Source: Betaproteobacteria bacterium
GTDB lineage: Bacteria > Pseudomonadota > Gammaproteobacteria > Burkholderiales > Burkholderiaceae_C
DNA: 8,727 nucleotides
Direction of reading: 5' to 3'
Assembly: GCA_005884255.1 (NCBI GenBank)
Contig: VBDL01000619.1
Coordinates: forward strand, 1-8,727
Under the pieces are notes generated by a model. The model was not told the origin of the DNA, did not search any database, and was given only the letters and a program-made list of their open reading frames with translations. Position 1 is the stretch's first letter, and every line of letters starts with the position of its first letter. The position numbers and the translations under genes are program-made. Positions 1 through 6,081 of this stretch are shown in pieces.

Positions 1-663
1 GTGCGGCGGCGGTGGCGTGTCGTCGTCGATCAGCGCCGGGCCGTACGAGGCCTTCGCGGCGCCATGGCCACCGCCGGCCTTGAAACGCGCCGGCGCAATG
101 CGGCCACCCACGTAGCCGATCAAGGCCGCGGCGCCGACGATCAACGGGAACGGCAGCTCCAGCGCGAAGATAGCGACGAAGGCCGCGGCGGCGATGGCCC
201 ACAGCGCGCCGTTCTTCAGCGCGCGCGTGCCGATGCGATGCGCCGCCTGCACGACGATCGCCGTCACCGCCGGCTTGATGCCGTAGAAGAGGCCCGCCAC
301 CAGCGGCACATCGCCGAACGCGATGTAGATCCACGACAGCACGATGAGGATCACGAGCGACGGCAGCACGAAGAGGCCGCCGGCGACGACCCCGCCCCAG
401 GTGCGATGCTGCAGCCAGCCGATGTAGGTGGCCAGCTGCTGCGCCTCGGGGCCCGGCAGCACCATGCAGTAGTTCAGCGCGTGCAGGAAGCGGCGCTCGG
501 AAATCCAGCGCCGGCGCTCGACCAGCTCCTGGTGCATCACGGCGATCTGCCCGGCCGGCCCGCCGAAGCTGATGAAGCCGAGCTTGAGCCAGAAGCGAAA
601 CGCCTGCCAGAAACCCAGGGCCTGCGGCCGCTGAAGCGGCGCCGTTGCAGTGGCATCGATCAT
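1..663 (-). CDS. chrA: Chromate transporter ChrA, N-terminal part (runs off left edge)
   Basis: Inner-membrane chromate efflux protein of the CHR family, which exports chromate from the cytoplasm. The visible 221 codons are open to the window edge with no stop. Family hallmarks are seen: FWLKLGFISFGGPAGQIAVMH at about residues 24-44, then PGPEAQQLATYIG at 70-82. Hydrophobic segments follow at about 92-116, 121-141, 153-169 and 171-187. The last visible residues (about 196-221) form a soluble Gly/Ala/Pro linker ending DDDTPPPPH. This fits the join between the two homologous halves of a roughly 400-residue ChrA, so the second half should lie to the left. The ATG at 663-661 overlaps the chrB stop (TGATG), so the two are almost certainly co-transcribed and translationally coupled. 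The identification rests on motifs read by eye; transport direction and substrate come from family knowledge. Confidence 0.93.
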   Translation of the reverse strand, partial: MIDATATAPLQRPQALGFWQAFRFWLKLGFISFGGPAGQIAVMHQELVERRRWISERRFLHALNYCMVLPGPEAQQLATYIGWLQHRTWGGVVAGGLFVLPSLVILIVLSWIYIAFGDVPLVAGLFYGIKPAVTAIVVQAAHRIGTRALKNGALWAIAAAAFVAIFALELPFPLIVGAAALIGYVGGRIAPARFKAGGGHGAAKASYGPALIDDDTPPPPH

Positions 664-1604
664 CACGCGCTGCCTTCCTTCTCGAACATGACGAACAACG
701 CCTCGAACACCGCGCCGGCCTGCTGCAGCAACTGATCATCGTCGGCAATGGCCTCGCGCAGGCCGGCGAGCACGCGCTCGACACCGTGTGCTTCGGGCGG
801 CTGCACGCCACCGACATCGAGGTAGTGCACCAGTGCGCCCACGCGCAGCAGCGACGGCCGCTCCAGCGAGAAGCTGGCGAGCATGGTCTCGAAGCTGACG
901 CGCGCGCCGACGTGGCTGAAGGTAGCGCCGTCGAAGTCGAAGCCGAGCGCATCGCGCGGGCAGTCGGAGGGCTTGGCGAGCCACAGGATCTCGGCATCCG
1001 CGTCGATGAAGCGGCGGATCAGCCAGGCGCAGGCGAGGCGGTCGACCCAGGGGCGGCGTCGTGTCGCCCAGCGGCGGCCGCGGTACTCGGCGATGGCGCG
1101 CAGCGGGACGGCCGCGGCCTGCGCGGCGTGCGGCTCGTCTTCGGGAGAGAGCAGGCGCCGCACCGCCGCTTCCACATCCTGCACGGCCGCCTGCGCCTGG
1201 CGCAGCGGCTCGCCGGGGAAGAAATCGATCGCCTCGAGCTCGGCCAGCGTGCGGCTCCATTTGCGCAGGCGGCGCTGCGCATCGTCGGCAGTCGCCGCGG
1301 TCAGCGCGGCACGGCAGCCCGCGAGCTCGTCCAGCAGCGCGCGGTAATCGGCCGTGCGATCGAACAAGGCGGGGAAGCCGGCTGCGTCCTCGCCATCGGC
1401 CTGCAGCACACAGGCCGTGCCGCCGCTGGCGTGCAGGTCGTCGGCCACCGCGGCGAAGGCGGCGCGGCAGGCATCGCGCCCGGGCAGCAGGTACACGCCA
1501 TCGCGCAGCACCGCGGCACCGGCGGCCTTCAGCGCGCGCCAGGCCCGCATGCGCGCGGCCGTGCCCTCCGAGGGCAGCGAGAGAACCAGCAACCACCAAG
1601 TCAT
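663..1604 (-). CDS. chrB: Chromate resistance protein ChrB (probable regulator/accessory of ChrA)
   Basis: A complete 313-residue protein, close to the usual ChrB length. ChrB proteins accompany ChrA in proteobacterial chromate-resistance operons, and in characterised systems they act as chromate-responsive regulators of the chr promoter. The N-terminal part (about 1-70, starting MTWWLLVLSLPSEGTAARMR) matches the ChrB N-domain pattern. Residues 84-150 are an Ala/Arg-rich helical linker. The C-domain runs from about 170: YRGRRWATRRRPWVDRLACA (174-193), then WLIRRFIDADAEILWL (194-209) and GFDFDGATFSHVGARVSFET (221-240), which are typical of ChrB C-domains. The ATG at 1604 is chosen because it is the first in frame and gives the family's usual MTWWLLVLSLP opening. 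No Shine-Dalgarno precedes it; a promoter-like -10 sits only 6 bp upstream, which suggests a leaderless mRNA. It is the first gene of chrBA; no chrC or chrF is visible. Confidence 0.93.
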   Translation of the reverse strand: MTWWLLVLSLPSEGTAARMRAWRALKAAGAAVLRDGVYLLPGRDACRAAFAAVADDLHASGGTACVLQADGEDAAGFPALFDRTADYRALLDELAGCRAALTAATADDAQRRLRKWSRTLAELEAIDFFPGEPLRQAQAAVQDVEAAVRRLLSPEDEPHAAQAAAVPLRAIAEYRGRRWATRRRPWVDRLACAWLIRRFIDADAEILWLAKPSDCPRDALGFDFDGATFSHVGARVSFETMLASFSLERPSLLRVGALVHYLDVGGVQPPEAHGVERVLAGLREAIADDDQLLQQAGAVFEALFVMFEKEGSA

Positions 1605-1605
1605 G

Positions 1606-1640
1606 TGTTGATATTACTACATACATGTTGATCTTTCTAC
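1606..1640 (-). promoter_or_regulatory. Putative chrB promoter covered by two tandem operator-like repeats
   Basis: Read on the minus strand, TAGAAA (1639-1634) and TAATAT (1616-1611) lie 17 bp apart, each matching 4 of 6 bases of the sigma-70 consensus. The expected start of transcription then falls at about 1604, the A of the chrB ATG. Two 15-bp direct repeats, GTAGAAAGATCAACA (1640-1626) and GTAGTAATATCAACA (1620-1606), match at 13 of 15 positions with a 20-bp period (about two helical turns). One covers the -35 and the other the -10, as expected of a repressor site. The block 1605-1640 is 25/36 A+T in an otherwise very GC-rich window. ChrB itself is the obvious candidate ligand, but that is inference. 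Confidence 0.55.
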
Positions 1641-1658
1641 TTGACCTCGCTCGCCCCC

Positions 1659-1664
1659 TAGAAT
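1659..1664 (+). promoter_or_regulatory. Possible -10 element (TAGAAT) for the divergent 225-aa gene
   Basis: TAGAAT matches 5 of 6 bases of the -10 consensus and would place the transcription start at about 1671, only a few bases before the TTG start at 1674. A TTGACC hexamer at 1641-1646 looks like a -35 but is only 12 bp away, which is too close. No good -35 is present at 16-18 bp, so activation by a regulator or a chance match are both possible. Confidence 0.3.
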
Positions 1665-1673
1665 CCGCGCACC

Positions 1674-2351
1674 TTGAACGCGACACCCGCCACCGCCATT
1701 CGCCGCCTCCCCGTGGCCGGAGGAGCGCCCGCGCGCAGCGTCGAGTGCGTGGTGCAGGAAGCCGGCCTGCGCGAGCTGCGCAACTGGCATCGCTTCATCC
1801 ACGATCCGTTCATCGCGCCGGACGCGGCCCGGCTCGACCGCACGTGGCAATGGACGCGCTACCTGATGGGCTCCTACGTGCTGAACGACGCCTACGGCCG
1901 GCTGACCGAGGCGTTCCAGATCGTCGTCGCATCGCGCACAGGCCGCTCGGTGCCGGTCGGGCAGGCGATGCTGGTCACCGGCTACCCGCATCCGGGGCGC
2001 GCGAACGAACTGAGCACCTTCGTGTGGTTCCTCACCTCCACGCCGGCGGCGGCCCTGAAGGCGCTCGGCGTCGACGATCGCTTCGTCGTGATGCCGCTGC
2101 TGCTCGACACCGCGGTGCAGGCCAGCCGCTGGGCCGGCTTGCACGGGCGCGTTGCACTGCATGCCGATCACCGCGGCAGCAAGCAGCAGCAGGACGACCT
2201 CGTCGCGCGCTACCTGCGCTGCGGGCTGACGCGGCGCATCGAGCTGAAGAACGTCGTGCTCTCGCTGTTCAGGCGCATGGACGACCGCTACTTCGTCTAC
2301 GACGAGGCCAGTGCGCATGCCTGCACGCTGCGCTGGGATTTGCTGCGCTGA
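1674..2351 (+). CDS. Uncharacterised protein, 225 aa, faintly GNAT-like
   Basis: Not recognised with certainty. It is a soluble protein without a signal peptide or membrane helices. Residues about 92-105 (VPVGQAMLVTGYPH) resemble a central beta-strand of a GNAT acyltransferase fold. Residues about 159-183 (RVALHADHRGS followed by a Lys/Gln helix, then YLRCGL) resemble the late strand and the 'Y-x-x-x-G-F' region common at the end of GNAT domains. This is suggestive only. The protein transcribed away from it is ChrB, so the two share a 69-bp control region. The start is uncertain: TTG at 1674 gives the longest frame and lies just downstream of a TAGAAT box, and an in-frame GTG at 1713 is an alternative. 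A GGAGGAG at 1719-1725 has no start codon at the proper distance. GC-rich codon use matches its neighbours, which supports a real gene. Confidence 0.65.
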   Translation: MNATPATAIRRLPVAGGAPARSVECVVQEAGLRELRNWHRFIHDPFIAPDAARLDRTWQWTRYLMGSYVLNDAYGRLTEAFQIVVASRTGRSVPVGQAMLVTGYPHPGRANELSTFVWFLTSTPAAALKALGVDDRFVVMPLLLDTAVQASRWAGLHGRVALHADHRGSKQQQDDLVARYLRCGLTRRIELKNVVLSLFRRMDDRYFVYDEASAHACTLRWDLLR

Positions 2352-2375
2352 ACACCCCAACCCGTGTGGTATAAG
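2348..2375 (+). promoter_or_regulatory. Extended -10 promoter before the 83-aa gene
   Basis: TGGTATAAG at 2367-2375 is a good extended -10 (TG, one base, then TATAAG, 5 of 6 matches). A weak -35 (CTGAAC, 2348-2353) lies 16 bp upstream and overlaps the end of the preceding gene. Transcription would start at about 2382, giving an 18-nt leader to the ATG at 2400. This suggests the small gene starts its own transcript. Confidence 0.5.
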
Positions 2376-2399
2376 AGTTCTTCCTAGCGAAGCCTGCCC

Positions 2400-2651
2400 A
2401 TGTTCTCCACCTTGTCCGACCGCGTCGACCTCTCCGGCCTGGAGCTGTCACCGCAGCCCGCCGAGCGGGAGGCGCAGGTGCGCGTGCTGAAAGACGTGTT
2501 CTCGGTGCTGGAGCGCCACCACCTGGAGCGCCGCACGCCGGACTGGGCCTTCCTCGCCGAAGACTCGGAAACGCCCGCGGTCGCGGCGGCCGTCGACGCG
2601 CTGGTGCAAACGCGCCGCGATGTCACCGGCGTGGCCCGTCTGCGCCGTTAG
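2400..2651 (+). CDS. Small uncharacterised protein, 83 aa
   Basis: Not recognised. It is a highly charged, cysteine-free cytosolic protein without a signal peptide or membrane segment. The sequence suggests helices at about residues 20-42 (AEREAQVRVLKDVFSVLERH) and 59-76 (PAVAAAVDALVQTRRDV), with a short aromatic stretch, PDWAFL, between them. The ATG at 2400 is favoured because an extended -10 promoter lies just upstream; the ribosome-binding site is weak (AGCGAAG at 2385-2391). A 52-bp gap separates it from the 140-aa gene downstream on the same strand, so a two-gene transcript is likely. The reading-frame bias and upstream promoter support a real gene, but no function can be assigned. Confidence 0.6.
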   Translation: MFSTLSDRVDLSGLELSPQPAEREAQVRVLKDVFSVLERHHLERRTPDWAFLAEDSETPAVAAAVDALVQTRRDVTGVARLRR

Positions 2652-2703
2652 TCGCACATCTCGCCTTCAGATCGACGCACCCCGCGCCGATGATTCGGTG
2701 GCG

Positions 2704-3126
2704 ATGAGCAAACTGTTCAGCTTCTTCAGCAAGCGCGCGCGCCGCCCCGCCGACGCCCCCGCGCCGGATACCAGGCCGCGCGAGCAGTGGTCGGCCTCCG
2801 AGTGGGCGCGCGTGCGCGCGCCGGCGCGCATGCGCGACGCAGATCTGTCGATGAAGGCGTGCAACTGGCTCGAGCGGCTGCCCGACGAGTTGCGGCCGCG
2901 CGAGCTGTGCACGCGCTTCCCGCGCATCACGAACCAGCTGGCCGCGTGCTGGGACGACATCGGTCTGATCGATCACCTGCTGCAGGACCTGCTGATCGAC
3001 CGTCGCGGCGGCCGCGACGGCTTCCCTGCCGAGGTGATCGAGGAACTGGCGCTGCTCTACGAGTACCACGACCTTCGGCTGCGCAGCGAAGCGATTGACG
3101 CGGCCGAAACCTCCAGCCGCGCCTGA
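2704..3126 (+). CDS. Uncharacterised protein, 140 aa, with DRRGGRDGFP motif
   Basis: A soluble protein of unknown function that resembles conserved hypothetical proteins I associate with beta-proteobacteria (from memory, not searched). Residues 1-15 form a basic, Phe-rich start (MSKLFSFFSKRARRP), then a Pro/Ala-rich linker to about 35. A folded part follows: LERLPDELRPRELCTRFPRI at 56-75, then NQLAACWDDIGLIDHLLQDL (77-96) leading into LLIDRRGGRDGFP and a terminal helix EVIEELALLYEYHDLRLRSE. The strongly patterned FPRI...DLLIDRRGGRDGFP stretch looks like a conserved core. ATG 2704 is preferred over an in-frame ATG at 2620 because the earlier start would overlap the upstream gene and add 28 residues of low-quality sequence. 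The stop abuts the stop of the convergent RND gene with no spacer. Confidence 0.65.
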   Translation: MSKLFSFFSKRARRPADAPAPDTRPREQWSASEWARVRAPARMRDADLSMKACNWLERLPDELRPRELCTRFPRITNQLAACWDDIGLIDHLLQDLLIDRRGGRDGFPAEVIEELALLYEYHDLRLRSEAIDAAETSSRA

Positions 3127-3132
3127 TCAGGC
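3121..3132. repeat. 12-bp perfect palindrome holding both convergent stop codons
   Basis: GCCTGATCAGGC is its own reverse complement. The plus-strand gene ends GCC-TGA (3121-3126) and the minus-strand RND gene ends GCC-TGA (3132-3127), so the symmetric TGATCA supplies both stops and the genes have no base between them. There is no hairpin followed by a T-run, hence no intrinsic terminator between the two convergent genes. Confidence 0.85.
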
Positions 3133-3185
3133 CGCCGGCGCGCCGCGCCCGAAGATCCTGCGCTTGAGCCAGCCGGCGAAGCGCA

Positions 3186-3190
3186 CGCGT
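3186..3190 (-). other. Frameshift junction 2 in the RND gene (last helix lost)
   Basis: The middle frame reads ...AIIGGT up to 3188. The final frame, beginning V-R-F-A-G-W-L-K at 3186, is offset by one base. RND pumps normally continue GGT with a TSTLLTL...VVP helix, which is absent. The loss is estimated at about 60 nt with a length of 2 modulo 3. The estimate comes from remembered family sequences, not an alignment. Confidence 0.7.
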
Positions 3191-4841
3191 GCCGCCGATG
3201 ATCGCCACCGCCATCGGCCGGTAGAACTCGCCGCCCTCGCCGACCCCGATGGCCACAGGCAGCATGCCGGCGATCAGCGCGAAGGTGGTCATCAGGATCG
3301 GCCGCAGCCGGCGCTGGCCGGCCGCGATGAGCGCGTCGTCGCGCGTCATGCCGCTGGCCTCGCGGCTGCGCGCCGCATCGAGCAGCAGGATCGCGTTCTT
3401 CGCCACCAGCCCCTGCAGCATGATGATGCCGATGAAGCTCATCAGGTTCAGCGTGCTGTGCGTGACGAGCAGCGCGAGCACCACGCCGATCGGCGTGAAA
3501 AGCAGCGAGAACATCACGGGAATGGGCGCGGTGAACGAGCCGAACTGCATCACCAGCACGAGGTACATCATGCCGATGCCCGAGATCAGCGCGATGCCCA
3601 TCTGCGTGAACACCTCCTGCTGATCGCGCGAAGCGCCGGCCAGATCGACGCCGAAGCCTTCAGGGAAGTGCATCGCCTTGGCCAGCTTCATCGCCTCGGC
3701 CGTGACCTCGCCGGACGAGCGCCCCTGCGCGTTGGCCGACACCGCGATCACCCGCTTGCCCGCCGCGTGCTGGATCTGCGACGGGCCCTTGCCCATCGTC
3801 ACCGTGGCGATCTGGTCGAGCGGCACGACCATGCCGGTGCCGCTGACGGCGATCGGCAGGTGCTCGATGTTGCCGGCGTCGACGCGGTCCTGCGGATGCA
3901 GGCGCACCGCAACGTCGCGCGCTTCGCCGGTGGGGTCGATCCAGTCGCCCGCCTCGACGCCGGCGAAGGCCACGCGCAACGTCTGTGCCGCCTCGTTGAC
4001 CGAGATGCCCAGCGCATTGGCCAGCCCGCGGTCGAGGTCGATCTTCAGCTCGTCCTGCGGGTCCTGCTCCGACAGGCCGACGTCGACGGCGCCGGGCACC
4101 GCACGCAGCTTGTCCATGAACTGGTTGGTGAGCGCGAGCAGCTGCCGTGAATCGGTGCCGTGGAAGCGGATCTGCACCGGCTTCTGCGCGCCGTTGTTCA
4201 AGTCATCGAGCACCGTGAATTCGGCCCCGACCAGGCGCGCCATCTGCTTGCGCAGCTCGGCCGCGACCTCGATCGCCGAGCGCTTGCGCTGCGTGCTCTT
4301 GCCGATATCGATGTAGATGCGCCCGCCGTTCGGGTTGGCGTAGGCGTTCGTCGCCACCGTCTCGGGGATCAGGTGCGCCAGCGCCGCGCCCTCCTCGAGC
4401 TTCAGCCGCGAATACTCCAGGCTGCTCGACGATGGCGTGCGCACGTCCACCGCGATCGTGCCGTAGTCGCCGGGCGGCAGGAAGCTGGAGCCGCCGAACT
4501 TGGCGAACAGCGCAATCGCACCGGCCAGGCTCGCCACGGCGAACAGGAACATCCAGCCTCGGTGATGCAGCGCCCACGCGATGACGCGGCCGTAGCGGTC
4601 GGCCTGGTGGTCGAACCAGGTGTTGAAGCGCTGCAGCACTCGGCTGATGCCGCGGCGTTCGGCCAGATGATGGCCCGGCGGGTCGCCCCAGTAGGCCGAC
4701 AGCATCGGGTCGAGCGTGAACGAGATGAACAGGCTCACCAGCACCGAAGCGACGACGGTCAGCCCGAACGGGCGGAACCACTCGCCCGAGACGCCCGGCA
4801 TGAAGGCCACCGGCCCGAACACCGCGACGATGGAGAAGGTG

Positions 4842-4848
4842 GTGCCGG
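4842..4848 (-). other. Frameshift junction 1 in the RND gene (loss after the Asp-Asp helix)
   Basis: On the minus strand, GAG-GAC is followed by CGGCACCACC. The upstream frame reads E-D-R-H-H and soon becomes nonsense, while the frame shifted by one reads G-T-T-F-S-I-V-A-V-F. Family members carry about 17 residues of the type R-x-T-A-A-L-x-G-T-x-E-I-G-L-A-V between these points. A loss of about 50 nt explains both the missing residues and the phase. The short GGCAC at the join could be the remnant of a small direct repeat. Confidence 0.75.
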
Positions 4849-6081
4849 TCCTCGCCCTGCTCCATGCGGCGCACGATGTTCTCGCGCACGACGATGGCAT
4901 CGTCGATGAGCACGCCGATGGCCAGCGACAGCCCGAGCAGCGTCATGAAGTTCAGCGTGAAGCCACACAGCCACACGGCGATGAACGCCGCGATCACCGA
5001 GGTCGGCAGACTCAAGGCGGTGATCAGCGTGGAGCGCCACGAGTTGAGGAACACGTAGACCACGAAGATCGTCAGGCCGGCGCCGAACATCAGCGCGTCG
5101 ATCACGTTGTTCAGGCTGTTCTTCGCGTCCTTGCCGCCGTCCTGCGTGACCTCCAGCGTCGAGCCCTGAGGCAAGGTCTTGCGGATCTCGTCGACCAGCT
5201 TGCGCACTTCGCCGGCCACGGTCACGGTGCTGGCATCGCGCGCCCGCGTGATGGACAAGCCCACGTTCGGCCGCCCGTTGCGCGAGCTCAAAGAAGTGAG
5301 CTCGGCGAAGCCATCCTGCACGGTGGCGAGCTGCCCCAGGCGCACGATCTCGTCGCCGCGGCGGCGCACCGCGATCTGCTCGAACTCTGCCGGCGACCTC
5401 TGGTCCTCGAGCGCGCCGCGCACCTTGCCCACCGGCGCGGTGGTGTTCTGGCCGCGCAGCGCGTTCACCACCTCGGACACCGAGATGTTGTAGGCGCGCA
5501 GCTTCTGCGCTTGCAGCAGCACCGACAGCTCGCGCTTCAGCGAGCCATTGACGGCGACCACCGCGACGCCGGGAATGCCGCGGAAGCGATCCGCCAGCTG
5601 GTCCTCCGCGAGGCGCGAGATCTCAGCGTGGGTCTGTGTCGTCGACGACAGCGCCAGCTGCATGATCGGCTGCGCCGACGGATCGAGCCGCGTGAGCACC
5701 GGCTCGCGCATCTCGGTGGGCAGCTTGTAGCGCACCGTGGCGATGGCGTTGCGCACCTCGTCGCTCGCCTCGACCAGGTTCTTGCCGAAGTTGAAGACCA
5801 GCACGATCTTCGCGTTGCTCTCGCTGGCGGTGGAGCGCACCTCGTAGATGCCCGAGATGCTCTGCAGCGCCTTCTCGATGCGGTTGATCAGCTCGCGCTC
5901 GACGGTGTCGGGCGACGCGCCGGGGTAGTCGATGCTGACCACCAGCACCGGCTGCTCGACATCGGGGATCTGGTTGACGCGCAGCTTGTTCAGGGCCAGC
6001 AGGCCCAGGCACATCAGCGCGATGATGATGACGACCGTCGCGACCGGCCGCTTGATGCTGAAGTCGGAAAGGAACATGGCG

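Larger units (their letters stand above)
3127..6077 (-). pseudogene. HAE1-type RND efflux pump permease, broken by two frameshifting losses
   Basis: Inner-membrane proton-driven multidrug-type pump of the AcrB/MexB class, working with the adaptor encoded just upstream. The start ATG (6077) gives MFLSDFSIKRPVATVVIII with a first membrane helix at about 13-30. Next come the periplasmic porter region (PGASPDTVERELINRIEKAL) and helices leading to the proton-relay motif IGVLIDDAIVVREN (Asp392-Asp393). After residue 410 (EQGED) the frame shifts near 4842-4848. The next frame resumes at GTTFSIVAVFGPVAFMPGV, so about 17 residues expected in the family are missing. That frame continues through the second half, including the helix with the conserved lysine (GLVAKNAILLLDAA), to FYRPMAVAIIGGT. 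A second break at about 3186-3190 loses the last membrane helix (about 20 residues). The third frame then gives VRFAGWLKRRIFGRGAPAA and the stop. The remaining parts total about 980 residues, against 1,020-1,050 for the family. Whether the gene is dead or mis-assembled cannot be told here. Confidence 0.88.

Noticed and set aside
645..1631. Long plus-strand open frame opposite chrB
   Set aside because: Arg/Ala/Gln-rich composition with no domain logic. It is the antisense shadow expected opposite a high-GC gene; the minus strand carries recognisable ChrB.
1641..1664. TTGACC ... TAGAAT as a plus-strand promoter
   Set aside because: Both hexamers are good, but the 12-bp spacing is far below the usual 16-18 bp. 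Only the -10 is kept, at low confidence.
1617..2360. Minus-strand open frame opposite the 225-aa gene
   Set aside because: It would overlap the chrB promoter, has no ribosome-binding site, and its composition looks like a shadow. The plus-strand frame has more protein-like residue usage.
2620..3126. Longer start for the 140-aa gene at 2620
   Set aside because: It would overlap the 83-aa gene and add 28 residues lacking pattern; the ATG at 2704 gives a cleaner protein.
4842..4848. Programmed ribosomal frameshift in the RND gene
   Set aside because: There is no slippery heptamer, and conserved residues are missing at the junction, so recoding would not restore a normal pump. A deletion or sequence error fits better.
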